DNA of 64,000 nt from Anaerolineales bacterium. Lineage in GTDB: Bacteria; Chloroflexota; Anaerolineae; 4572-78; J111. Below, one piece after another: positions 54,958 through 64,000 of this stretch. A model generated the notes under the pieces. The model was not told where the DNA came from, did not search any database, and saw only the letters and a program-made list of their open reading frames with translations. The stretch lies in contig JACKAU010000004.1 of NCBI GenBank assembly GCA_020634855.1, positions 583,403 to 647,402 on the forward strand, written 5' to 3'. Position 1 is the stretch's first letter, and each line of letters begins with the position of its first letter. The translations under genes and the position numbers were made by a program.

Positions 54958-57900
54958 GAGGGCGTAACCCATTTATTTATAATTCCCCGGTGCCACCTGC
55001 TAAATTTATTGGTCGTTACCAGGAGGTTGATTACATTTTAGGAGTCTGGCTAATCCGGCTCGGACCAGCCTGGCTATTTCCGGCGATCCACGAGTGGGCA
55101 AAACATCGCTGCTGCATTATCTACGCCAGCCGGAAGCTCAAGCCGGCTGGGGCTTATCGCCGGACTGGTGCCATTTTATCTACCTGGACTGCCACAACAT
55201 TATCCCATTTCAGGAGGCGAAGTTTTGGCGTTACGTGCTGCGTAACCTGATGCAAAGTTTTAAGCGGGACGAACTGCTGAGCCGGCACGTGCAGGACCTA
55301 CTGAACCAGGCTGATCCCGACAGCTATGATCTTAATAACTTTTTGACGATATTGCTCAAGCCGGGCAGTTGGTGGTGCTGCTGTTGGACGAATTCGAGGC
55401 GGTGATCGACCATCTTAACCGGGAAGCGCCGGAGTTTTTGTATCATCTCCGGGCGCTGGTTAACCGGCCGGATCGAGGGCTGGCGCTCATTGTTGCCACG
55501 CGAACGCCCCTCAAACACCTATGCGCCGATTTTCGCTTTGCCGGCTCTTCGTTCGATAACGTTTTTCAGCAGTGTCGCTTTTTTTTCCTTCAGCCACGCC
55601 GAGGTTAATGAACTTTTAGAGCAATACGACGTTGATTTTTCAGCCACCGAGCGAGATAATTTGCGCCGTTTGGCTGGCAATCATCCGTACTTGGTGCAGC
55701 TTACCGGATCGCTAATGCTGCGCGCCAGAAGTAGCCAGGTTATTGAGGAAAGTACGATTACTCAAATTGAGGCCGATTTGGAGCGCGAAACAGAAGCCTA
55801 CTTTGCCGACGTGCTTGATTGCTGCGGCGAACAAGAACAGATGATTGTCACTTGGTTGTCGCTAAGCCAGCTTGACCAACAGGTGGCCATCGGGCTGCGG
55901 GCTTTGCTGGAACGGTACGATCATGACCTTACGCGCCTGATCAGACGAGGACTGGTTTGCTGCGTGGCCGATAAACATCTTTTATTTTCCCTATTTTTTT
56001 GTCGACGGGTTCTGCACAAAAATGTGGTGGGTAGAGGGCAGCAGGTTCTTTCGGTGTGGAAGCCGTATATTAATTTTCTGTCGCCGCCGCAAAAGAGGCT
56101 TTCAAACATTTGGTCGAACAGATTATCAAACGTCCCATCATTATTAAAAGCCCGAATTACTTGAACCATTGCCAACAGGGCGAGACTCTTCGGTCTTGCC
56201 TGGTAAAGAAGTCGAGCAAAATTTGGGTAGGTATATTGTCGAAAAGATGATCGGCAAAGCTAATCTGGCGGATATCTACCGGGGTTTGATCCACAGTTGG
56301 GGCGGCCGGTGGCAATTAAACGGTTGAGTACCACCATTACCTCCGATAACGAAGAAATTCACGCGCGCTTCAAATTAGAAGCCCGGACTATTGCCGTTTT
56401 GCGCCATCCCCATATTTTGCAAATTTATGATTTCGATATCAAAACAGCCGGCCTTATATGGTGATGGAGTTTATCGAGGGCAAAATCTTAAGGAGTATCT
56501 TTACGACTTAAGGGCCACTGAGCGAACATTAAGCTGGGACGAGGTAATCCGGATTGCGGCGCGAGTGGCTGATGCCCTGGATTACGCTCACCTGCGCCAA
56601 ATGATTCATCGGGATATTAAGCCGGCCAATATTATGCTGGGTAACGATGGCGGCGTTTTTCTGTCTGACTTTGGTCTGGTCCGGCTGTTGGACCAGCCGG
56701 GATTAACAAACGGGCCGATTGATCGGGACAATGGATTATGGCCCCGGAGCAAGTGCGCGGTGACGGCGAACTGGTTGACCATCGGGCCGATATTTATTCT
56801 TTTGGCTGCGTTCTGTATGAAATGATCACCGGCCGCCCGCCGTTTACAGCCACACAACTGCCGCGGGCCCATCTGGAACATCCGCCAATCCCGCCTGTCC
56901 ATTTTGTGCCTGATTTACCGGAACTGGCCAGCGATATTTTGCTCCAAGCCCTGGCTAAGGACCCCACTAAACGCCCGGCCAGCGCCTCACAATTGGTGCG
57001 CGACTTGCGCCAAGTGCTAAACCGGACCTTTTGATATCAAGTTGAGCGGTGGTATTTTGCTTTCCGATCTTCACAGTATGATTATCAAGCAGCTGTATAC
57101 GGAAAGTAATCAGGCGAATATCACCCGGGTCCATATTGACCAGAAGTTTCAAGGCGGCCTGAGCGGCACCGAAGTGATCCTAGCCCAACCGATAGATGAT
57201 CACGGTCGCGGGTTGGCCCGTGAAGTTATAAAATTGGCCCGGCAACGATGCTGCGGCGTGAGTACAACCGCTACCGGCAGTTTGTTAAAGGACGTCTCCC
57301 GGCCACTGCCGTCAATTTGGAACGTGGACCGGTGGAGTTAGGCAAGTTAGGGGATTGAGTTATGGCTTTGCCGGGGATCGGCCGTTTGGGACGGTGCAAG
57401 ATTTAGAGGATTATTATGCCGGCCATTCCGTTCGCGAGCTCAATCAGGTATTGGCCCGGCTAATGGAACCGCTGGATGATCGCTGGTACGGCCAAAGCGA
57501 ACCTTTGCTGACCAATTTTGCGGAAGAGTATGACCAGCATTTACCGGCTCATATCCGGTTGACCAAAGCCACTGTATTGCCCCATCAAAGTTATAATCAG
57601 GCCACGCACCGGCTGGTCAACACTGAGGTCATTTTGAATGCGAGTCATCAACTGGAAATCGGTGAGCCGATTGCTATCCTCGGTCTAAAAGTGACCCAGG
57701 TGATGCCGGATGAGATCAAACTAACCAGCACTAAGGATGGCCCCAAAATTTGGATTCGAGCGGAAACCGATTTTCCGCAGTCTGACCTGCAAGAAGGCGA
57801 CCAGGTCAGTATTTTGGGAATAATTAAAGCTCGCCGCGATGATATGCTGGCGCAGGCGGGGATCGAATTGTCGACACCTTTCAGGCGTTTTCTCGCCGAC

Positions 57901-58508
57901 CTGATGGCACGATCTACATATCCGAAATGGGTCTAACTCTGCCTGATCCGCTGGCCATTTATCCGCGTCTGCTCAACAAACAGCTCGATGGCCGGCGGGC
58001 CATTATCCACGGTGACCTGCATCCCGGCAATATTCTGATCGACGACGCCGGCCGGGCCTGGCTCATTGATTTTGATCATGTGCGTGAAGGGCATGTGCTG
58101 TTCGATTTTATCAGGTTGGAAACAATCCTGCGGCTGTTTGTGCTGGGTAAAGCTCGACGAACCATTTTGCAGAATGGTGATAAGCCAGAGCGGAATGGGA
58201 CTCCAAAGTTATGGGCTGATTCTTTTAGTCTGGCAGAGTACATCAATTTTGAAGTCGCCTTATTACGGCAAACGCTCAATCACCAGACATTGGCCATTGC
58301 TAAGCCAGAGTTAGTTAAAGCAGCCGAGCTTATTCTGGCCATCCGCCAACTGGCTCAACCCTATCTGCGGGCGACCAACCACTGGCAGGAATATTTGAAC
58401 GGCTTGTTTCTGCATAATTTGGCTCAGCTTAGATTTTACGAATTAATGCCTCAGATTGCGGTTTTACCCTTAACTACGGCGGCTGTGGTGGCCGGTGAAA
58501 TCAGTTAG
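54954..58508 (+). pseudogene. Frameshifted AAA ATPase - Ser/Thr kinase - APH-like kinase protein
   Basis: The SD GGAGGGAG precedes ATG 54954. Part 1 (54.95-56.15 kb): ATPase with FIGRYQEVDYILG, a P-loop GDPRVGKTSLLHYLR readable at ~55.08 kb, VVLLLDEFEAVIDHL. Part 2 (56.2-57.03 kb): Ser/Thr kinase with [50 protein letters not shown] and [19 protein letters not shown], catalytically complete. Part 3 (57.05-58.51 kb): APH-like kinase with GGLSGTEVILAQP, an insert (LEIGEPIAILGLKVTQVMPD), HGDLHPGNILID and LIDFDHVREGHVLFDF. No true stop separates the parts once indels such as the TTTT at 57029-57032 are corrected, so a single fused protein is likely, though separate genes cannot be excluded. Confidence 0.75.
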
Positions 58509-58521
58509 CCAATGTGACCGG

Positions 58522-59157
58522 TTAACTATTTTCCGAATAGAAATCGGGATATAGGGTTCTCAAGCAAGAGGGGCAGATACCGTGGCTGAAGTCGGCATTG
58601 GAATGCTCTCTAATATACACTTCAACTTCGTGCCAATAGCCCTCATCATCGCGAATTTTTTTACATTGGGCGCAAATAGGGAGTAAACCCCTTTAATGTT
58701 TTGATCTGGTCCAGGGCGGCTTGCAGCTCTGTATTACGAAGCTCCAGGGCGTCGTTCAGGCGGTCCAATTCCATTAAATCTCCAAAGCGAGCCATCGCTA
58801 CCGTAATGGCGATTTGTAGGTCTTTGGTATGGGGTGGTTTTCGCAGATAAGCGCCGACACCGGCTTCGCTGGCTCTGAGGATCAATTCTGGCGTATCATA
58901 AGCGGTTAAAATCACGACAGGCGTAGGACAGTGCTGCTGAATTACTTCAGCGGCTTCAATACCGTTCAGATGAGGCATTTCAATATCCATCAAAACGACA
59001 TCCGGCTGTACTGTGCGCGTCAGATCAACCGCTTGGCGGCCGTCAGCAGCCTCCCCAACGATGATATAGCCGGTCTGTTCCAGCTTGCCCGGATCATCTT
59101 GCTCACTAAGTAATCATCTTCTGCAATCAAAACACCAATATAGCTTTGATTTTTCAT
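58522..59157 (-). pseudogene. Frameshifted response regulator with C-terminal CxxC domain
   Basis: Start ATG 59157, four bases from the sensor-kinase stop. Receiver: IGVLIAEDDYLVSKMIR, DVVLMDIEMPHLNGIEAAEV with phospho-acceptor D, VVILTAYDTPELI, GAYLRKPPHTKDLQIAI. After a coiled coil (ALELRNTELQAALDQIKTLK) comes a small cysteine domain readable in a shifted frame: PICAQCKKIRDDEGYWHEVE and HGICPSCLRTLYPDF. Two one-base losses in G-runs (near 59.09 and 58.69 kb) break the frame. Chloroflexota and deltaproteobacterial receivers often carry this tail. It should be the output partner of the adjacent kinase. Confidence 0.82.
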
Positions 59158-59160
59158 AGG

Positions 59161-62055
59161 TTATTTTTCTCGAAGAGCGGGTTTACCAGGTGTTAAAGGT
59201 TCAAATTGAATAACGGCGATTGCCCTTGATCGTTATATAGCGATAAACTCCCGCGTAAGCTGCGCCTAATAATGTTTCGGATTAGATCAAACCCCACACT
59301 AAGGGCTTCCTGACGCCCCTGCAAGATTTCCTCTGGATAGCCGGGGCCATTATCTCGGAATTCAAATTCAATAATGTTCTGTTTCAGGCCGGCTACCAGT
59401 CGAATATTGACCATTATCTGAGGTAATCCGGTCGTTTTCGAGAATCCATGCTTAATGGCGTTGGTGGTCAATTCATTTAAGACCATTGCTAAATAATGGG
59501 CCTGGGCGGGTGTAACCTGTACCGGTGAAGGCGAAATTTTAACAGCGACATTTTGGTAAAGCGTTAACGCGTGGAGAGCCGAATGTATAATCTGTTCAGC
59601 CAGCTTATCCAGAGCAAGCGGGGCCCACTCGGCATCCGACAGCAGGCTGTGGACGGTGGCCAGGCTTTGCACCCGGTTAATTAATTCTTTGATAATAGCT
59701 TGATACAAAGCGTGGTCATCAACTTGGGCGCGGCTCTGCTCGGCGAAGAGCAGCCGATAATGGCCGACAGGTTATTTTTGACCCGATGGTTTATTTCATC
59801 GAGCAATACGGTTTTAGTTTTGGCGTCTTGCTGAACCTGGGCAAAAGTTGCGCATTCTCGATCGCCACCGTCGCCGTGACGGCGAGCGACTCGACTAACA
59901 CCAAATCGGTGATATTAAAACGATTAACTTGTTCGTCTAATACATGAAGGACGCCAATGACACCGTAACTAACCCGTTTGAGCGGAACGCTAATTAGGGA
60001 GCGCAGATCTAAGCCGATACGTTGATCAACACCCTTAAAGTGGCGCTGATCCGCCGCCAGGTCCGGTACAATTAGGCTCTCGCCGGTTTGGGCTACCCAA
60101 CCGGCAATGCCTTCACCCGGAGCCAAACGCCAGCCCTGAACCGTTTCACGATGCGGGCCGATAGCTTGCCGGCAAACCAGTTCGCCCAAGCCGTTTTTAT
60201 TTTTGATGTTTTGGGATCGACCAACCAGATGGAGCTAGCTACGGCCCCAAGTAAATGTTGTGTCTCTTTTAAAACCGTTTGTAATACTTCATCAACATCT
60301 AAACTGGAACTTAATTTGCGACCGGCTCGGTTGAGGGCATCTAATTCGCGGTTTCGCCGACGCAGCACTTCGATGGCTTGTTTGAGGGTTTCTTCAGCTA
60401 AACGCCGCTCGGTAATGTCCTTACCGGTCGAAATAAAATGGGTAATACGCCCCTCGGTATCTTTGATGGGGTAATGGTTTGTTCATCGTAAAATAATGTC
60501 CCATTTTCTTTCTATTGATGACAATATCCCTAAATACTTGTCCGTGCTAATTGTTGTCCACATTCGTTGGTAAAATTCCGGGCTGTGCTGCTCTGATTTT
60601 AGAATGCGAGGTGTTTTGCCAATAACGTCAGTGCCGGTAAAACCGGTCAGTCGAGTAAAGGCAGGGTTGACATACTCTATAAGCCCGGCGCTGTTGGTAA
60701 TGATCATGTGATCGGCGGTTTGCTCGATGGCTCGGGAGAGTTTGCGCAGCAGTTCGTCGGTTTTTTCTTGCGACGGGAAATATCAATAAATACAGCTAGA
60801 ATGCCTAAAAAGTTGTTGCCCTCGAATAATGCTCGGGCGCTAAATATAATAGGGACAGTTTCGCCGTCTTTGGTATTGATAACAGTCTCATATTTAGTGG
60901 AGCTGTTCCTGGAGGACTGGGTTAATTCTGAAGAAACTTTATGGGTATAATCAGGATGAATCAGCGCCAAAATATTCTGGCTAATGAGTTCATCATGATC
61001 ATACCCAAGAATTTGCAAACCTTTGGGGTTGATAAAGGAAATTCGATGTTGTGCATCTAAAATTAAAATGCCTTCTTCAATACTATTAACGATATTTTCA
61101 TTAAAAAGTCGCAGTGTATTGGTCTCTTCATAGAGTCGAGCATTTTCGATGGCCACAGCGGCCGTAGCCGCCAACGACTCAACTAATTCTTGATGGGTTC
61201 GATCAAAACGATTGACTGTTTCGTCAACAATTTGAATCACGCCAATGATTTTATCTTTGATACGTAGGGGAACACTGAGGATAGAACGGAGATTTAACCC
61301 TGTTTGCTGATCAACCCTTTGTAATGGCGGGCGTCTGTTTGGACATCGGCGGCAATGATGGTTTGCCCGGTTTGAGCTACCCGGCCCACCAACCCTTCGC
61401 CAACAGGTAAGCGCCAGCCTCGAACCATATCGCTTTGAGGGTCGGTAACCTGGCGGCAGATCACTTCATTTTTTCCGGATCAAGCAGCCAGGCCGAACAG
61501 GCCACCACATTTAGTTCCTGTTGCACATCTTGCAGTACACTTGTCAGTACCTGATCCAAATCATGGGTGGAAATAAATACCTGGCTGGCCCGTTTGAGTA
61601 ACATCAGTTCGTTATTTCGCTGTGGTGAGTCCACCGCCATTTGTTGGTGAGCTGTGGGATGGGGTTTTTGATCGGGGTCCTTTTTGGTGGCGTTGTAGGG
61701 GCCAGTTCTATCGTCAATTGAAATTGTTGAATGGGAGATGAGGTAAGAAGGCAGCCGGTCGCCGTTGTGTGTGGGTAAGACGGTGCAGCGTTGTCTCATC
61801 GAGCTGAGTCGTTAAGTAGATGACAGGAATAGCAAATTGGCTTAGGATTATTTCTGCGGTTTCTGGATCGGCTTGATCTAACGCTATGTTCAGCAAAAAT
61901 GCATCCGGTCGTAAGTCATCGGCCAGCTTAATAACTTCTGGCCCGGATGTGACACAGAGCGAGCACTTGATATCCCTAACTGTTCCAGGTTTTGCTTTAC
62001 ATTTTTCCGAACTAATGCCATCATCATCAGCAATGATTAGACGAGCATTGGGCAT
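59161..62055 (-). pseudogene. Frameshifted receiver-GAF-PAS-PAS-GAF-HisKA_2 hybrid sensor kinase
   Basis: RBS AAGGA, start ATG 62055. In order: degenerate receiver (ARLIIADDDG, RPDAFLLNIALDQAD), GAF (LKRASQVFISTHDLDQVL, GWRLPVGEGLVG, NRFDRTHQELVESLAATAAV), PAS (NIVNSIEEGILILDAQHRIS), PAS (MIITNSAGLIEYVNPAFTRL), GAF (LNRAGRKLSSSLDVDEVLQT), a HisKA_2-type dimerisation helix (DEINHRVKNNLSAIIGLL at ~59.78 kb) and a HATPase (MVLNELTTNAIKHGFS, EFRDNGPGYPEEIL). The natural C-terminus reads AVIQFEPLTPGKPALREK to the TAA at 59161. Five or more indels interrupt it. It is presumably a soluble sensor that phosphorylates the adjacent response regulator. Confidence 0.82.
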
Positions 62056-62198
62056 AAGATGCGTCCTTTTAAAGATCCCAGTAGGTCAGGCAGAAATAAG
62101 CCTGGGGTAGTAGAGTTTTAGCCGTTTCATTAGACAGCCCCACTAATAAAGCAGCAACTGCAAATTACTCAGCTACTTACGCCTGATGGTTACAGGAC

Positions 62199-62224
62199 TA
62201 AACAGCCAGCGTTAGGGCTGTTTA
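62199..62224. terminator. Hairpin, possible weak terminator
   Basis: TAAACAGCC - AGCGTTAG - GGCTGTTTA, 9-bp stem followed by TATT. It lies between the sensor-kinase start and the IS66 element. Otherwise nothing is evident in 62056-62349. Confidence 0.5.
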
Positions 62225-62349
62225 TATTCGGATCTGAAGTTCTATTGTTAAAGTAACAGAAAATTATCGGACTGACTGACGCATTAATACAAAAAGAAAG
62301 AGGCGTAATTGTTTTTATAAAATTATATAGGTCGTTTTTATTCAAATAT

Positions 62350-63943
62350 GTGACTACTAAGCCATTGCACCAGAGGGTATGAAGGGTTGGCCCACAAAGG
62401 CATGGTAAATGGCGTCAATGACGTTATGATCCTGTTTGCGTACCGTCGAGATATAAGAGCGGATTGCACAGAAGTTATGTGCGCCACTGAGGGTACGGAA
62501 GGTACCTGATACCTTTTGTTTGACCTTTATCATTCTAATATCACGTTCGGCCAGATTGTTATCAAAGGGAACGCGGAAGTCATACATAAAAGCCAAGACC
62601 CCTGATTGGTGGGTTTGTAAGCGGTCAAGCAAATTCTTGGGCGGGGACTGCTTGGGGCGTCCGCGCTTTTTTGGCGATGGGATGTCCGGCGGTGGATGGG
62701 CCGCCAAACCTTTAGCAATGAGCTTGTCGTATTTAGCTTCATAATGAGCAAGACGCTCTGCGGGCAAACTCATCGCTGGCGGTGGCGTGCCTTCAACTTC
62801 GGCCTTGATATCCAGTAACAATTGGGCCATCTCCGCCGCCCACGGTTGTTGATATTGTTCCAGGATAAATTGCAGTTCGCGCAGGTGATGGGCATTGCAG
62901 AAATAATGGCGGCAGTTATCGAACTTCAGGTAGGAGGGCCAATGGTCATGCACCGCCCCACCCTGGAACTCGGACAACACTCCCCCGGCGGCCATACCTG
63001 CCTGCCCTCGCTTGCGGTGAACATGGTATAGCGTTAATTCCGGTGTGCTGACGACATGTAACCAGTGTAACTGGCCTTCGACCCGTAACCCACTTTCATC
63101 GAAATGAGCCACGTGGGCGGTCAAGAGTTGTTGTTTAATGCTGGCTCGACTGGGTTCGGTCTGGTGGGCCAGTTGCTGGTTCGCCTCAATGATGACCGGT
63201 TCCGAGGGAGATTGCCCATAGAAATCGGTCATCAATTCTTCCGTCCGGGCTAAGGGGATGAAGTGGTAATTGTTCAAGTAGCTAGCTTGCGCTTTCAGGC
63301 GTGGCCCATACTGAACCGGTTGGCTGACATGGGATGGAAACTCGCCTGTTACCGGTTGCCCACAGGCGGGACACTGCTTGATTTCGGCCTGATGTTCGGT
63401 AACTTCGATCCGGACTGGCGGCACATCGAATACTTGTCGTTTCTCATGGCCTGTGGCTTCAATGTCCGACAACTCTGTCTGGCAATGGGGGCAACTGGTG
63501 ACCCGATGCGTTTCCACATGGTCTGGTTCAGCTACCATTTTTAGGGTGTTTCCCTGGTGTCCGGGTTGGCCGCCTTTCGGTCGCTGCCCCTTCTGACGCA
63601 GACTGCGGGTTCTTGGTTTTTTCAGACCATCGCTCCCAGGGGGCTTACTACTATTATGGCTATCTTTGGCCAATTGGTCCCGCAACGTTTGAATCTGAGT
63701 TTGTTGTTCCGCCACCTGGTCCAATAACCTTTGTATCAACTCTTCCTGTTCAGCCAATTGTTGCTGCATCGTCAGGATAAGCCTGATTAGATACGGTTTG
63801 TCCAGCTTTTCCAGTGGCTGGCTGTCTAACTCATGTGGGACGGTCATAACAACGAATTTACATCAGAATGATTAGATTTACGTTTGATTTTGGTTGGTGT
63901 TGTATGTATCGCATTCCTTTTAGCCTCATGGCTTAGTAGTCAC
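62350..63943 (-). mobile_element. IS66-family insertion sequence (tnpC only)
   Basis: 1594 bp bounded by perfect 16-bp terminal inverted repeats GTGACTACTAAGCCAT (62350-62365) and ATGGCTTAGTAGTCAC (63928-63943). It contains one transposase gene and no tnpA/tnpB, as in the ISBst12-like subgroup. The flanking 8-mers TCAAATAT and GAGTTTTT do not match, so the expected 8-bp target duplication is missing. Confidence 0.92.
62357..63847 (-). CDS. tnpC: IS66-family transposase (TnpC)
   Basis: 496 residues, intact. N-terminal leucine-zipper coil (MQQQLAEQEELIQRLLDQVA) and NSSKPPGSDG motif. A zinc-finger domain follows (VTSCPHCQTELSD, IKQCPACGQPVTGEF). The catalytic DDE core has HFDESGLRVEGQLHWLHV, HDHWPSYLKFDNCRHYFCNA, HHLRELQF, and the late glutamate in FDNNLAERDIRMIKVKQKVS. 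The C-terminal IS66 tail is NFCAIRSYISTVRKQ. The stop codon lies inside the left terminal repeat. Its intactness contrasts with the frameshifted neighbours to its left. Confidence 0.97.
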   Translation of the reverse strand: MTVPHELDSQPLEKLDKPYLIRLILTMQQQLAEQEELIQRLLDQVAEQQTQIQTLRDQLAKDSHNSSKPPGSDGLKKPRTRSLRQKGQRPKGGQPGHQGNTLKMVAEPDHVETHRVTSCPHCQTELSDIEATGHEKRQVFDVPPVRIEVTEHQAEIKQCPACGQPVTGEFPSHVSQPVQYGPRLKAQASYLNNYHFIPLARTEELMTDFYGQSPSEPVIIEANQQLAHQTEPSRASIKQQLLTAHVAHFDESGLRVEGQLHWLHVVSTPELTLYHVHRKRGQAGMAAGGVLSEFQGGAVHDHWPSYLKFDNCRHYFCNAHHLRELQFILEQYQQPWAAEMAQLLLDIKAEVEGTPPPAMSLPAERLAHYEAKYDKLIAKGLAAHPPPDIPSPKKRGRPKQSPPKNLLDRLQTHQSGVLAFMYDFRVPFDNNLAERDIRMIKVKQKVSGTFRTLSGAHNFCAIRSYISTVRKQDHNVIDAIYHAFVGQPFIPSGAMA

Positions 63944-64000
63944 GAGTTTTTTATTAAAGACAGGGGAGTCGAGTAAGTTTTCTTTTGCCGAGTTGTACTG

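Noticed and set aside
45048..62055. Interpretation of the whole block as genuine pseudogenes
   Set aside because: Frameshifts cluster in homopolymers and motifs remain conserved across frames, so decay is not the preferred reading, although it cannot be excluded without reads.

Overview
The window most resembles accessory chromosome of a filamentous Chloroflexota bacterium (Anaerolineae-like). This is inferred from gene content only: a BTAD-type regulator, STAND/WD40 and STAND/kinase proteins, Thr-Pro-rich stalks on secreted proteins, a DUF4832 protein, receiver proteins with a C-terminal CxxC domain, and many small NTF2-like and alpha/beta-barrel enzymes. Base composition is moderate to high GC, with AT-rich patches at about 16.4-17.3 and 33.2-35.0 kb. 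I saw no rRNA, tRNA or CRISPR array.

Layout. 0-10.7 kb is a mosaic. It holds a BTAD regulator cut by the left edge, a secreted MBG-domain protein with a cytolysin-domain-4-like C-terminus, an HTH/NB-ARC/14xWD40 protein, a truncated transposase, a run of small SnoaL- and ABM-like proteins with visible duplications and fusions, several dispersed repeats, and a 41-bp tandem array. 10.9-14.8 kb carries a MerB-like protein, a CxxCH/HAMP membrane sensor, an RsbU-like phosphatase and a GNAT acetyltransferase. 15.2-34.1 kb is one minus-strand exopolysaccharide cluster: degenerate GGDEF protein, sugar-phosphate transferase, Wzz, Wzy, Wzx, BcsB-like protein, DUF4832 lipoprotein, three GT4 enzymes, deacetylase, secreted propeller protein, sulfotransferase and GT2.

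35.1-44.8 kb is the most interesting part. An ATPase with a C-terminal OmpR-type winged helix is followed by a 1632-residue protein (phosphotransferase-like kinase, degenerate kinase lobe, STAND NTPase, membrane helix, propeller) and by a secreted 1015-residue protein. Upstream of the ATPase and of the secreted protein lie two matching arrays of four GCTCAAG-like repeats, starting at 10/11/11-bp intervals and each 27 bp from a -10-like hexamer. They look like the operators of a SARP/OmpR-type activator, so I propose a self-regulated three-gene unit.

48.2-58.5 kb encodes a second, related system: AAA ATPase-helical repeats-membrane helix-Asp-box propeller, then AAA ATPase-Ser/Thr kinase-phosphotransferase-like kinase. 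The terminal kinase is clearly homologous to the kinase in the 36.5-kb giant protein and carries the same kind of insert ahead of its catalytic loop. A hybrid sensor kinase and a response regulator (58.5-62.1 kb) and an IS66 element (62.35-63.94 kb) close the window.

Quality caveat: from about 45 to 62 kb nearly every gene (comM, E2, both ATPase/kinase genes, response regulator, sensor kinase) is broken by single-base indels, mostly in homopolymers, while residues stay conserved across frames. Genes left of 45 kb and the IS66 transposase are intact. Uncorrected sequence error is the simplest explanation, so those genes are listed as frameshifted although they may be intact in the organism.
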